From positions 2,046,001 to 2,110,000 of the forward strand of contig CAVZBW010000005.1 of assembly GCA_963773635.1 (NCBI GenBank): DNA of 64,000 bases, given 5' to 3'. Origin of the DNA: CAVZBW01 sp963773635. GTDB taxonomy: Bacteria > Actinomycetota > Acidimicrobiia > Acidimicrobiales > RAAP-2. The position numbers and the translations under genes are program-made. Within the stretch, counting starts at the first letter, position 1; every line of letters begins with the position of its first letter. The notes under the pieces were generated by a model. It worked only from the letters and a program-made list of their open reading frames with translations. It made no database searches and was not told the origin of the DNA. Of this stretch, positions 1 to 8,801 are shown piece after piece.

Positions 1-773
1 AGCGTGGACCCGTCGGGCAGGACGAGGAGCCGGTCCCGGCCTTGGCCCCGCAGGAGGTTGAGCCCCATCAGCTCCGCGATGTACCTCGTCCGGGGGCGGG
101 ACGTCACGTCCCGCATCGTGCCCTGCTGCACCAGCCGGCCCGCCTCGATGATGACGAGCCGGTCCGCGATCGCGGCGGCGTCGAGCGGGTCGTGGGTCAC
201 CATGACGCACGACCCGTCGAACTCGCCCAGATGCCGGCGCAGCTCGTGACGCACGGATCCGCGGGTCCCGACGTCGAGGGCCGCCATGGGCTCGTCGAGC
301 AGCAACAGGCGCGGCTCGGTGGCCAAGGCCCGTGCCAGCGCCACCCGTTGGGCCTGGCCCCCCGAGAGCTGCCGGGGCCTGGACTGCGCCTTGTCCTCGA
401 GGCCCATGCGCCCGAGCCACGCCGTCGCTCGCCGGTTGGCCTCGGCCTTGGACGCTCCCCTGCTCCGCGGCCCGAAGCCGACGTTGGCCAAGGCCGTCAT
501 GTGGGGGAACAGCAGGTAGTCCTGGAAGAGCATCCCGCACGGCCTGCCCTCGGGGGGGACGAGGACCTTGGCATCGGGGTCGTCGAGCACGGTGCCGTCG
601 AGCGCGATCCTTCCCCCGGAGATCGGCAGGAGCCCGGCGAGGGCCCGCAGGAGCGTCGACTTCCCGCTCCCGTTGGGTCCGAGCACGGCCACCACCTCCC
701 CGTCGGCCACCTCGAGATGGAGGCTCAGCCGGAAGCTCCCGAGGGCCAGGCGGACGTCTCCGTCGAGGCTCAC
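1..773 (-). CDS. modC: Molybdate ABC transporter ATPase ModC (3' end outside window)
   Basis: This is the cytoplasmic ATPase that would power molybdate import through ModB. The GTG start overlaps the modB stop as GTGA, so translation is probably coupled. Visible are Walker A GPNGSGKST (about residues 32-40), the ABC signature LSGGQAQR, Walker B LLLLDEP and the switch histidine in VTHD. The frame stays open to the window edge, so any C-terminal molybdate-binding (TOBE) domain cannot be seen. Sulfate or tungstate specificity cannot be excluded from the ATPase alone. The molybdate call rests on ModA and ModB and on the adjacent molybdoenzyme locus. Confidence 0.88.
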   Translation of the reverse strand, partial: MSLDGDVRLALGSFRLSLHLEVADGEVVAVLGPNGSGKSTLLRALAGLLPISGGRIALDGTVLDDPDAKVLVPPEGRPCGMLFQDYLLFPHMTALANVGFGPRSRGASKAEANRRATAWLGRMGLEDKAQSRPRQLSGGQAQRVALARALATEPRLLLLDEPMAALDVGTRGSVRHELRRHLGEFDGSCVMVTHDPLDAAAIADRLVIIEAGRLVQQGTMRDVTSRPRTRYIAELMGLNLLRGQGRDRLLVLPDGST

Positions 774-1576
774 GAGTTGGAGGCGCCGAGCCAGCGGCCC
801 CGCAGCGACACGAGGACGATGATGGAGACGGCCAGGAGCGCCAGGGAGAGCGCGATGGCCACGTGCTCGTTCGCCTGCAACTCGAGATAGATGGCCAGCG
901 GGAGGGTCTGCGTGCGGCCCTGGATGTTGCCGGCGAACGTGATGGTGGCACCAAACTCGCCGAGGGCGCGGGCCCACGTGAGGGCGGCCCCCGCCACGAG
1001 GGACGGCCCGATCATCGGGAGCGTCACCCTCCGAAAGGTCGTCCACCGGCCGGCCCCGAGGTTGGCCGCCGCCTCCTCGTAGCGCCGGTCCATCTGCCGC
1101 AGCGCCGCCTCGACCGTGATGATGAGGAACGGCATCGCGACGAAGGTCTCGGCGATCACGGTGCCCGACGTGTGGAAGGTGAACTGGATCCCGAACCAGT
1201 CGTAGAGGAGACCGCCCACCAGTCCCGTGCGGCCGAACGCGAGGAGCAGCGCCACGCCCCCGACCACGGGCGGCAGCACCATCGGGAGCGTGGTCAGCGC
1301 GCGGACGAAGCTGCGACCCGGCAGCTCGGTGCGCGCCAGCACCCATGCGAGGGGCACGCCGAAGGCCAGCGAGAGCCCGGTCGCCCAGAGCGAGCAGACG
1401 AGCGAGAGCTTGAGCGCGTCGACCGCCACGGGGTTGGTGAGGTCCGACCAGAGGGTGCTCCACGAGGCCTGGGTGAGTAGCCCGATGAGGGGGATGGCGA
1501 GGAAGGCCACGGTGATCGTGGCCACGGCCACGACGAAGACCGGGGGCCGCCTCCGCCGGATCGTCGGGTGCTGCAC
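770..1576 (-). CDS. modB: Molybdate ABC transporter permease ModB
   Basis: This is the inner-membrane permease of a molybdate/tungstate-type importer, 268 residues, which is normal for ModB. Five or six hydrophobic segments are visible, beginning at about residue 13. The cytoplasmic EAA loop that docks the ATPase is clear (EAAANLGAGRWTTFRRVTLP). The gene starts six bases after the modA stop, and its own stop overlaps the modC start. The order modA-modB-modC is the usual operon. Its position beside the CO dehydrogenase genes suggests it supplies molybdenum for that enzyme (inference). Confidence 0.92.
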   Translation of the reverse strand: MQHPTIRRRRPPVFVVAVATITVAFLAIPLIGLLTQASWSTLWSDLTNPVAVDALKLSLVCSLWATGLSLAFGVPLAWVLARTELPGRSFVRALTTLPMVLPPVVGGVALLLAFGRTGLVGGLLYDWFGIQFTFHTSGTVIAETFVAMPFLIITVEAALRQMDRRYEEAAANLGAGRWTTFRRVTLPMIGPSLVAGAALTWARALGEFGATITFAGNIQGRTQTLPLAIYLELQANEHVAIALSLALLAVSIIVLVSLRGRWLGASNS

Positions 1577-1582
1577 GGTCGC

Positions 1583-2422
1583 TCAGCTGGCGGGGAGGAA
1601 GCCCGCCTGCCGCAGCGCCTTTTGCCCCGTCGGGCCGAGCACGTACTGGATCCATGCGTTGGCCAAGGAGGCGTTGCTCGTGCTCTTGACCACGGCGATC
1701 GGGTAGCTCGTGATGACGTTCTGCGACGACTTGATGGGGACCGCCTCCCCCGAGCTGCCCACGGTCATGGCGTCCGTGACGTAGACGATGCCGGCGTCCG
1801 CGTCACCGGTGGTCACCGCCTGGAGAGTGGCCTTGACGTCGGGGCCGAGAGTGACCTTGGAGGCCGGGATCGTCACGTTGGCCTTGCTCAGCGCCTCGCG
1901 GGCCGTCAACCCGCACGGCGCGGTCGTGACGCACAGCGAGACCACGCTCGCCTTGTTCAAGTCGGCGAGGGAGTGGATGCCGAGCGGGTTGCCCGGCTTG
2001 GTGACGATCTCGAGCGAGTTGCGGGCGAAGATCACGGGCTTTCCGTCGATGTCCCCGGCGGTCTGGACCGTGTTCATCGTCTCCGTGTCCGCCGAGGCGA
2101 AGACGTCCGCAGGCGCCCCCTGCTGGATCTGGGTCGCGAGCGTCCCCGAGGATCCGAAGTTGAACGTGATCGTGGTACCGGGATGGGCTGCCTGGAACTG
2201 CTCGCCCAGCTGACCGAAGGACCCCGTGAGGGAGGCGGCCGCAGAGACGGTGATCGACCCGCTGACCTTGGCGCTGCCACCCGTCGTGGTCGTGCCGGAG
2301 CTCGACGAGCCCGAGCCGCCGCCGCAGGCGGCGGCGAGGGCCACCACCCCCCCGAGCACGGCAACCCCCAAGAGCCGCCGCCTCGCTGGCGTTCGGGGTG
2401 CCTGGTGGGAGCGCCGAGTCAT
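1583..2422 (-). CDS. modA: Molybdate-binding lipoprotein ModA
   Basis: This is the extracytoplasmic solute-binding protein of the importer, 279 residues. It has a basic N-terminus, a hydrophobic core and a lipobox LAAAC, so it should be lipid-anchored outside the membrane. A Ser/Gly/Thr-rich tether follows. The mature part starts with ITVSAAASL, the characteristic ModA opening, and contains the family segments FNFGSSGTLATQI and GAPADVFASAD. It is the first gene of the mod operon and is transcribed away from the cox genes from a shared upstream region of about 240 bases. Confidence 0.93.
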   Translation of the reverse strand: MTRRSHQAPRTPARRRLLGVAVLGGVVALAAACGGGSGSSSSGTTTTGGSAKVSGSITVSAAASLTGSFGQLGEQFQAAHPGTTITFNFGSSGTLATQIQQGAPADVFASADTETMNTVQTAGDIDGKPVIFARNSLEIVTKPGNPLGIHSLADLNKASVVSLCVTTAPCGLTAREALSKANVTIPASKVTLGPDVKATLQAVTTGDADAGIVYVTDAMTVGSSGEAVPIKSSQNVITSYPIAVVKSTSNASLANAWIQYVLGPTGQKALRQAGFLPAS

Positions 2423-2584
2423 GGGTGGAAGCTACCGACCAACCTCGAAGATGTCCACCTTCATGGCTCATACAGCCCGCAGATGCGGCGATGAGCCGTC
2501 AGCGGAGCCGCGACCGCGCCAATCGACGGCTCCCGCGAGAGACGAGCCGCACGCGAGACCTCGCAGCGGCGTGACGAGCGGCAT

Positions 2585-2634
2585 TAAGCGAGTGCTTAGG
2601 TTGGCGTTGACAGGACAAGGCCGCGGCGCATACT
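2585..2634 (+). promoter_or_regulatory. Candidate cox promoter with LysR-type operator
   Basis: A dyad TAAGC-GAGT-GCTTA (2585-2598) has the symmetry of a LysR-regulator box. Just downstream are TTGACA (2607-2612) and CATACT (2629-2634), 16 bases apart, a good sigma-70-like promoter. The coxM start is 30 bases further on. A LysR gene sits at the far end of the cox cluster, and LysR-type CutR is known to control CO dehydrogenase genes in mycobacteria. Binding here is inferred. Confidence 0.6.
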
Positions 2635-2663
2635 GGCGACACGCGACCTTTGGGGGGTGCGAG

Positions 2664-3542
2664 ATGCAGGTACCGGCGCCGTTCGAGTACGAGCGGGCAA
2701 CGAGCGTGGAGCACGCCATCGGACTGCTCGAGCGGCTGGGCGACACGGCTCGGTTGGTGGCGGGAGGGCACAGCCTCCTCCCCATGATGAAGCTGCGCCT
2801 CGCCAATTTCGAGTACCTGATCGACATCAACGACCTCCACGAGGAGCTGGGTTACGTGCGGGCGGGTCCACAGGAGTTCCGAGTCGGCGCGCTCACCCGC
2901 CACCGCGAGCTGCTCGAGTCCGACGAGCTCGCCCAGGCGTTCCCGATCTTCCGCGACGCCGAGCGGGTCATCGCCGATCCCGTCGTCCGCAACCGGGGCA
3001 CGATCGGAGGATCGCTGTGCCAGGCGGATCCCTCGGAGGATCTCTCTGCGGTCTGCACCACCCTGGACGCGAGCTGCGTCATCCAGGGCGGCTCGGGCAC
3101 CCGGGTGGTGACGATGGAGGAGTTTCACCGCGGTCCCTACGAGACGGCGGTCGGAGACGGCGAGATCCTGGTGGAGATCCGGATACCGGTCCGGCCCAAC
3201 GGCTCCAGCGCCTACGAGAAGGTGGAGCGGCGCGCCGGCGACTGGGCGGTCGTCTCGAGCGGCGCCGCCGTATGGATGGACGGCGGAGTGATCAGCGACG
3301 CCCGCGTCGGGCTGGCCGCGGTCGGCCCCAACACCACCGGCATCCCGGCCATCTCCGAGGCGCTGCGGGGCAACGGGCCGTCCGAGGAGCTTTTCGCCGC
3401 GGCCGGGGCGATCGCCGCGCAGGCCTGCAGCCCGACCACGGACATGCGCGGCTCGGCCGAGTACAAGCGCCATCTGGCGGACGAGCTGACGCGACGGGCG
3501 CTCCGCCGTGCGGTCGCCCGCGCCGGCGGAGAGGGGAGCTGA
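2664..3542 (+). CDS. coxM: Carbon monoxide dehydrogenase medium subunit (FAD)
   Basis: This is the FAD-binding subunit of aerobic CO dehydrogenase, which passes electrons from the iron-sulfur subunit to the respiratory chain. It has 292 residues, near the usual length. The two FAD motifs are present as AGGHSLLP (about residues 33-40) and TIGGSLCQADP (about 113-123). The ATG follows a GGGGGG-rich ribosome-binding site. It is the first gene of a coxM-coxS-coxL order, the arrangement typical of form I enzymes, and is followed one base later by coxS. Confidence 0.93.
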   Translation: MQVPAPFEYERATSVEHAIGLLERLGDTARLVAGGHSLLPMMKLRLANFEYLIDINDLHEELGYVRAGPQEFRVGALTRHRELLESDELAQAFPIFRDAERVIADPVVRNRGTIGGSLCQADPSEDLSAVCTTLDASCVIQGGSGTRVVTMEEFHRGPYETAVGDGEILVEIRIPVRPNGSSAYEKVERRAGDWAVVSSGAAVWMDGGVISDARVGLAAVGPNTTGIPAISEALRGNGPSEELFAAAGAIAAQACSPTTDMRGSAEYKRHLADELTRRALRRAVARAGGEGS

Positions 3543-3543
3543 G

Positions 3544-4030
3544 ATGCAGGTGTCGATGACCGTCAACGGACAGCCGGTGGACCAGGAGATCGAGGGGCGC
3601 ATGCTGTTGGTGCACTTCCTCCGCGACCAGCTGGGCCTGACCGGCACCCACTGGGGGTGCGACACCAGCAACTGCGGGACCTGCGTGGTCTGGATGGACG
3701 GCGAGCCCGTCAAGTCGTGCACGGTCCTCGCAGCGATGGCGGGTGGTCACGACGTCCGCACCGTCGAGGGTCTCGAGCGGGACGGGCGAGCTCGACCCGG
3801 TGCAGGAGGGCTTCATGGAGTGCCACGGCCTGCAGTGCGGGTTTTGCACGCCCGGCATGATGATGACGGCCCGCGCCCTCCTCGACCGCAACCCCGACCC
3901 GTCCGAGCAGGAGATCCGGGAGGCCATCTCCGGCCAGATCTGCCGGTGCACCGGCTACGCCACCATCGTCCGTTCGATCAAGTGGGCGGCGGCCAGGGAG
4001 TCGGCCGCCACCGTAGGGAGCGCCTCATGA
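3544..4030 (+). CDS. coxS: Carbon monoxide dehydrogenase small subunit (2Fe-2S), frameshifted in this sequence
   Basis: This is the iron-sulfur subunit carrying two [2Fe-2S] clusters. The plant-type cluster cysteines are at residues 39, 44, 47 and 59 (GCDTSNCGTC, then SCTV). The second cluster motifs CGFCTPG and CRCTGY lie downstream in another frame. Removing one base near 3785-3788 restores the conserved stretch ending DGELDPVQEGF. The frame jumps without any loss of conserved residues, so a consensus error is more likely than a real mutation. The stop overlaps the coxL start as ATGA. Confidence 0.88.
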
Positions 4031-6421
4031 CCACCGTGGAGCCCCGTCCTCTGGACGGCTTCGTCGACAACGACCAGAAGCCCGTCGGCCACGGCCGGAT
4101 GCTGCGCAAGGAGGACCCCCGCTTCATCCGGGGCATGGGCCGCTACTGCGACGACCTGCAGCTACCCGGCATGCTGCACATGGCCATACTGCGCTCCCCG
4201 GTGGCCCACGCGAGGATCGTGAGCATCGACACGAGCGCGGCCCTCGCGCATCCGAAGGTCAAGGCCGTGGTGACGGGGGCGGACCTGGCCGAGCAGGGTC
4301 TGGCCTGGATGCCCACGCTCTCCAACGACGTCCAGGCCGTGCTCGCCACCGACAAGGTCCGCTTCCAGGGTCAGGAGGTGGCCTTCGTCGTTGCCGAGGA
4401 CCGCTACTCGGCGCGCGACGCGCTGGAGCTGATCGACGTCGAGTACGAGGTCTTGGAGCCGGTCATCGATGCCCGAACCGCGCTCGACCCGGGCACCCCG
4501 GTGATCCGCGACGACCTGGAGGGCAAGACGGACAACTTCTGCTTCGACTGGGAGACCGGCGACGAGGCGGCCACGGCGGCCGTGTTCGAGTCGGCTCGCC
4601 GTCGTCGTCACCCAGGACATCGTCTATCCCCGGGTGCACCCGGCGCCGATGGAGACCTGCGGCTGCGTCGCCGACCACGACCGCGTGGACGGCAAGCTGA
4701 CCCTCTGGACGACGTCGCAGGCACCGCACGCCCACCGCACGGTCTACGCCCTCGTGTCGGGCCTGCCGGAGCACAAGATCCGGGTGATCTCGCCGGACAT
4801 CGGCGGCGGCTTCGGCAACAAGGTCCCCATCTATCCGGGGTACGTCTGCGCCATCGTGGCGTCGCTCGTCCTGCACAAGCCGGTCAAGTGGATGGAGGAC
4901 CGGTCGGAGAACCTGATCAGCACGGGGTTCGCACGTGACTACATCATGCGCGGCGAGATCGCGGCCACGCGGGAGGGCAAGATCCTCGCCGTCCGGACCA
5001 ACGTGCTCGCCGACCACGGCGCCTTCAACGGCACCGCGGCGCCGGTCAAGTACCCCGCCGGGTTCTTCGGCGTCTTCACCGGGAGCTACGACCTCGAGGC
5101 GGCCTATTGCAAGATGACGGCCGTCTACACCAACAAGGCTCCGGGCGGCGTGGCGTACGCCTGCTCCTTCCGGATCACGGAGGCCGTGTACCTCATCGAG
5201 CGCATCGTCGACTGCCTGGCCGACGAGCTCGGGATGGACCCGGCCGAGCTGCGCATCCGCAACTTCATCAAGCCCGAGCAGTTCCCGTACACGACCAAGA
5301 CCGGATGGGTCTACGACTCCGGCGAGTACGAGACCGCCATGCGCCTGTCGATGGAGATGGCCGGTTACGACGAGCTCCGTCGGGAGCAGGCGGAGCGTCG
5401 AGAGCGGGGCGAGCTGATGGGCATCGGCGTCGCCTTCTTCACCGAGGCGGTGGGTGCGGGGCCGCGCAAGAACATGGACATCCTGGGTCTCGGCATGGCC
5501 GACGGATGCGAGCTGCGCGTCCATCCCACCGGCAAGGCCGTCGTCCGGCTCTCGGTGCAGACGCAGGGCCAGGGGCACGAGACGACGTTCGCCCAGATCG
5601 TCGCCGAGGAGATCGGCATCCCGCCCGCCGACATCGAGGTGGTCCACGGCGACACCGACAACACGCCCTTCGGTCTCGGCACCTACGGCAGCCGCTCCAC
5701 CCCGGTCTCGGGCGCCGCGGCGGCGCTCGTGGCCCGCAAGGTCCGGGACAAGGCGCAGATCATCGCCTCGGGCATGCTCGAGGTGTCGGTGGCCGACCTC
5801 GAGTGGGTCAAGGGCTCGTTCCAGGTCAAGGGGGACCCCACCAAGTCGGTGACGATCCAGGACATCGCCATGCGTGCGCACGGCGCGGGCGACCTCCCGC
5901 CCGGTGTCGAGGGCGCCCTCGAGGCGCAGATCTGTTACAACCCCGACAACCTGACCTATCCCTTCGGCGCGTACATCTGCGTGGTGGACGTGGACCCCGG
6001 GACCGCCGAGGTCAAGGTCCGCCGCTTCGTCGCCGTCGACGACTGCGGCACCCGGATCAACCCGATGATCATCGAGGGCCAGGTCCACGGCGGCCTGACC
6101 GACGGGGTCGGCATGGCGCTGATGGAGATGATCGCCTTCGACGAGGACGGCAATTGCCTGGGCGCCTCGCTCATGGACTACCTGATCCCCACGGCGCTCG
6201 AGGTGCCGGACTGGGAGACCGGCCACACCGTGACCCCGTCGCCGCACCACCCGATCGGCGCCAAGGGCATCGGCGAGTCGGCGACGGTCGGCTCCCCTCC
6301 GGCCATCGTCAACGCGGTGGTCGACGCGCTCAAGCCCTTTGGCGTGCGTCATGCCGACATGCCCCTCACCCCCTCCCGGGTGTGGGACGCCATGCAGGGA
6401 CACCCGACCCCTCCGGTGTGA
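4027..6421 (+). CDS. coxL: Form I carbon monoxide dehydrogenase large subunit (Mo-Cu), frameshifted in this sequence
   Basis: This is the catalytic molybdenum-copper subunit that oxidises CO to CO2. The active-site loop reads AYACSFR (5153-5173, Cys at about residue 379). It matches the AYXCSFR signature of form I enzymes and not the AYRGAGR of form II. Other family motifs are GGGFGNK, QGQGHETTFAQI and, near the C-terminus, GAKGIGES with the catalytic Glu. The corrected length is about 797 residues, as expected. A single extra base near 4597-4602 shifts the frame between FESA and VVVTQDIVYPRVHPAP, probably an assembly error. The stop overlaps the next gene as GTGA. Confidence 0.92.
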
Positions 6422-7314
6422 GCCCGTTCGCCGTGGCACACCGGATGACCTCCCGGGTGAGCGAGCTGCTCGACGGCCACGTCCCCTTCGTGCACGCCAC
6501 GGTGGTGCGTGCCCAGCCACCCACCTCGGCGCGCCCCGGGGACGACCTCGTGGTTCTCGCCAACGGGTCGATCGAGGGCTTCGTCGGGGGTCACTGCGCG
6601 GAGGAGTCGGTGCGGTCCGCCGCCCTCGACGTCCTGGAGGCCGGCGAGCCGCTGCTCTTGCGCATCCTGCCCCCGGAAGGAGAGGGGTTCCCCGATGTCC
6701 CCGGCTCGCGCAACGTCGTCAACCCCTGCCTGTCGGGGGGCGCGCTCGAGATCTTCCTCGAGCCCCGGTTGCCGCCGCCCCGGGTCACGGTCGTCGGCGA
6801 CTCTCCCATCGCCGATGCGGTGGTGGCCATGGCGGAGTCGCTCGGCTTCGAGTTTGACTCGGTCAGCTCCCTGGTCGAGCCGCCGGTCGAGGGCACGCTG
6901 GCCGTGATCGTCGCCAGCCACGGCCGGGACGAGCCCGAGTCGATCCGAGCCGCCCTCGACGCCGGGGTGGGGTTCGTCGGCCTCGTGGCCAGCCGGCGGA
7001 GGGGAGAGTCGGTGCTCGAGATCATGGGCCTGGGACCCGCCGAGCGAGAGCGTGTCCACACCCCCGTCGGGCTCGACATCGGGGCCCGCACCGCAGAGGA
7101 GATCGCGCTGTCGATCATGGGCGAGGTGGTCCAGGCGATGAGGAGCGGCGGGCTGCAGGCCGGGCCGACCAGGCCGGAGGACCGCCCGAGCCAGTCCGTC
7201 GACCCGGTGTGCGGGATGACGGTGGTGGTCGGCCCCGATACGCCCCACCGGACGGTCCGCGGGGAAGAGCTGTGGTTTTGCAGCCCCGCCTGCCGCGACC
7301 GTTACGCAGCCTGA
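6418..7314 (+). CDS. coxF: XdhC/CoxF-type molybdoenzyme maturation protein with C-terminal YHS domain
   Basis: This XdhC-family protein is predicted to help insert the sulfurated molybdopterin-cytosine-dinucleotide cofactor into CO dehydrogenase. The N-terminal half carries the family segment around TSARPGD and GFVGGHCAE, and the middle is the Rossmann-like XdhC_C part. The last 40 residues form a YHS-type domain beginning DPVCGM, with later cysteines in FCSPAC, and could bind a metal such as copper. The GTG at 6418 is chosen because it overlaps the coxL stop. The ATG at 6445 is an alternative. Maturation of a Mo-Cu site fits both domains, but the copper role is inference. Confidence 0.82.
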   Translation: MSPFAVAHRMTSRVSELLDGHVPFVHATVVRAQPPTSARPGDDLVVLANGSIEGFVGGHCAEESVRSAALDVLEAGEPLLLRILPPEGEGFPDVPGSRNVVNPCLSGGALEIFLEPRLPPPRVTVVGDSPIADAVVAMAESLGFEFDSVSSLVEPPVEGTLAVIVASHGRDEPESIRAALDAGVGFVGLVASRRRGESVLEIMGLGPAERERVHTPVGLDIGARTAEEIALSIMGEVVQAMRSGGLQAGPTRPEDRPSQSVDPVCGMTVVVGPDTPHRTVRGEELWFCSPACRDRYAA

Positions 7315-7320
7315 GACGTC

Positions 7321-7914
7321 GTGTACGTCACCGGTGTCATCCTGGCGGCAGGAGGCTCCCAACGCCTGGGCACACCCAAGCAGCTCCTCGCCTACGGCGG
7401 CACCACCCTGCTCGGCGCGTCGATCGAGCGGGCCCGACGCTGCCAGTTGGACCAGCTCGTGGTGGCGCTCGGTGCCTCGGCGGAGGAGATCCGGGCGCGG
7501 GTCGACTTGAGCGGGATCGACGTGGTCGAGAACCCCTCGTACGGCGACGGCTGCTCGTCGTCGATCAAGGCCGCCCTCGATCGTGTGGACCGGCGTGCCG
7601 AGGGGATCGTCCTGCTGCTCGGCGATCAGCCCGAGGTGGACCCCGCCGCCGTCCGGCGCCTGGTCGACGAGGGGTGCGGATCGACCCTCGGCGTCTGCCG
7701 CTACGACGACGGCCTCGGCCATCCCTTCTGGATCCATCGCCGCCTCTTTGACGCCGTCCGCGCCCTCCACGGAGACAAGGCCATCTGGAAGCTCGTCGAC
7801 TCGGGGCTCCACCGGGTCGCCGAGGTGGACGTCCGGGGTCCGCTCCCCCGGGACGTGGACACGTGGGAGGAGTACGAGGCGCTCCTCGAGTCGTCCCCGG
7901 GGAGCAGCGGGTGA
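7321..7914 (+). CDS. MocA/MobA-like molybdopterin nucleotidyltransferase
   Basis: This is a nucleotidyltransferase of the MobA/MocA group, 197 residues. The N-terminal nucleotide-binding motif LAAGGSQRLGTPKQLL is clear, and GDQPEV supplies the metal-binding Asp region. Within a CO dehydrogenase operon the likely product is the cytosine dinucleotide form of the molybdenum cofactor, as MocA makes. A GTG start lies six bases after the xdhC stop, and the stop overlaps the following MoxR gene as GTGA. Sequence alone does not separate CTP from GTP preference. Confidence 0.8.
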   Translation: MYVTGVILAAGGSQRLGTPKQLLAYGGTTLLGASIERARRCQLDQLVVALGASAEEIRARVDLSGIDVVENPSYGDGCSSSIKAALDRVDRRAEGIVLLLGDQPEVDPAAVRRLVDEGCGSTLGVCRYDDGLGHPFWIHRRLFDAVRALHGDKAIWKLVDSGLHRVAEVDVRGPLPRDVDTWEEYEALLESSPGSSG

Positions 7915-8798
7915 GCTCCTGGGCCGCCGACCCGGTCGAGGTGGCGCGCCGCATGGACCGGGTCGACTACCTCTTGGACGAGGGATTGGCGACCGCCCTG
8001 TCACTCGCGATGACCCTCGGGCTGCCCCTTCTGCTCGAGGGCGAGCCCGGGGTCGGCAAGACGGCCGCAGCTCGTGCCCTGGCGCGCGCCACGCAGACCG
8101 AGCTCATCCGCCTCCAGTGCTACGAGGGACTCACGGCGAGCGAGGCCCTCTACGAGTGGAACTACCAGCGGCAGCTGTTGGCCATCCGGCTCGCCGAGTC
8201 GCGACACGAGACGTTGGCCGATGCCGACCTGTTTACCGAGGAGTTCCTCCAGGAGCGGCCGATCCTGCGGGCGGTGCGCTTCGCCGGACCCGACCCGCCG
8301 GTGCTCTTGATCGACGAGATCGACCGGGCGGACGACGAGTTTGAGGCGCTCCTCTTCGAGTTCCTCGGCGAGGCTTCGATCACCATCCCCGAGCTGGGCA
8401 CCTTCGCCGCGGCGCGACGCCCGACCGTCATCCTCACCTCCAACCGCAGCCGCGAGCTGCACGACGCCCTCCGCCGTCGCTGCCTCTACCACTGGATCGA
8501 GTTTCCCGATGGCGAGCGGATGGCGTCGATCCTCCGCCGGTCGGTCCCCTCCGCCGCCCAGGCGCTGATCGCGTCCACCACCCAGTTCGTCGGGCGAGTC
8601 CGCCGGCTGGACCTGGACAAGGCGCCCGGCCTGGCGGAGGCGATCGACTGGCTCTCCGCGTTGAGCATGCTCGGCGTGGCCGAGCTCGACCGGACCGCCG
8701 TGGTCCGCACCTTGGGCGCCATCGTCAAGACACCCGACGACCGCCGCACGGTCCTCGACTCCCTGGACGAGCTCGAGGACCGGTCGCAGGGAGCGTGA
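7911..8798 (+). CDS. coxD: CoxD-like MoxR-family AAA+ ATPase
   Basis: This is an AAA+ chaperone of the MoxR family, 295 residues from the GTG that overlaps the previous stop. Walker A GEPGVGKT (about residues 44-51) and Walker B VLLIDEIDRADDEFEA are intact, followed by a sensor asparagine in LTSNRSREL. In characterised carboxidotrophs CoxD is needed to build the copper-sulfur active site of CoxL, acting with the VWA protein CoxE. The gene lies just before a VWA gene, the standard MoxR-VWA pairing. Confidence 0.88.
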   Translation: MSSWAADPVEVARRMDRVDYLLDEGLATALSLAMTLGLPLLLEGEPGVGKTAAARALARATQTELIRLQCYEGLTASEALYEWNYQRQLLAIRLAESRHETLADADLFTEEFLQERPILRAVRFAGPDPPVLLIDEIDRADDEFEALLFEFLGEASITIPELGTFAAARRPTVILTSNRSRELHDALRRRCLYHWIEFPDGERMASILRRSVPSAAQALIASTTQFVGRVRRLDLDKAPGLAEAIDWLSALSMLGVAELDRTAVVRTLGAIVKTPDDRRTVLDSLDELEDRSQGA

Positions 8799-8801
8799 GG
8801 C

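Noticed and set aside
4027..6421. Form II or xanthine-dehydrogenase-like large subunit
   Set aside because: The active-site loop has the Cys of form I (AYACSFR), and the gene order M-S-L with coxD and coxE fits a true CO dehydrogenase.
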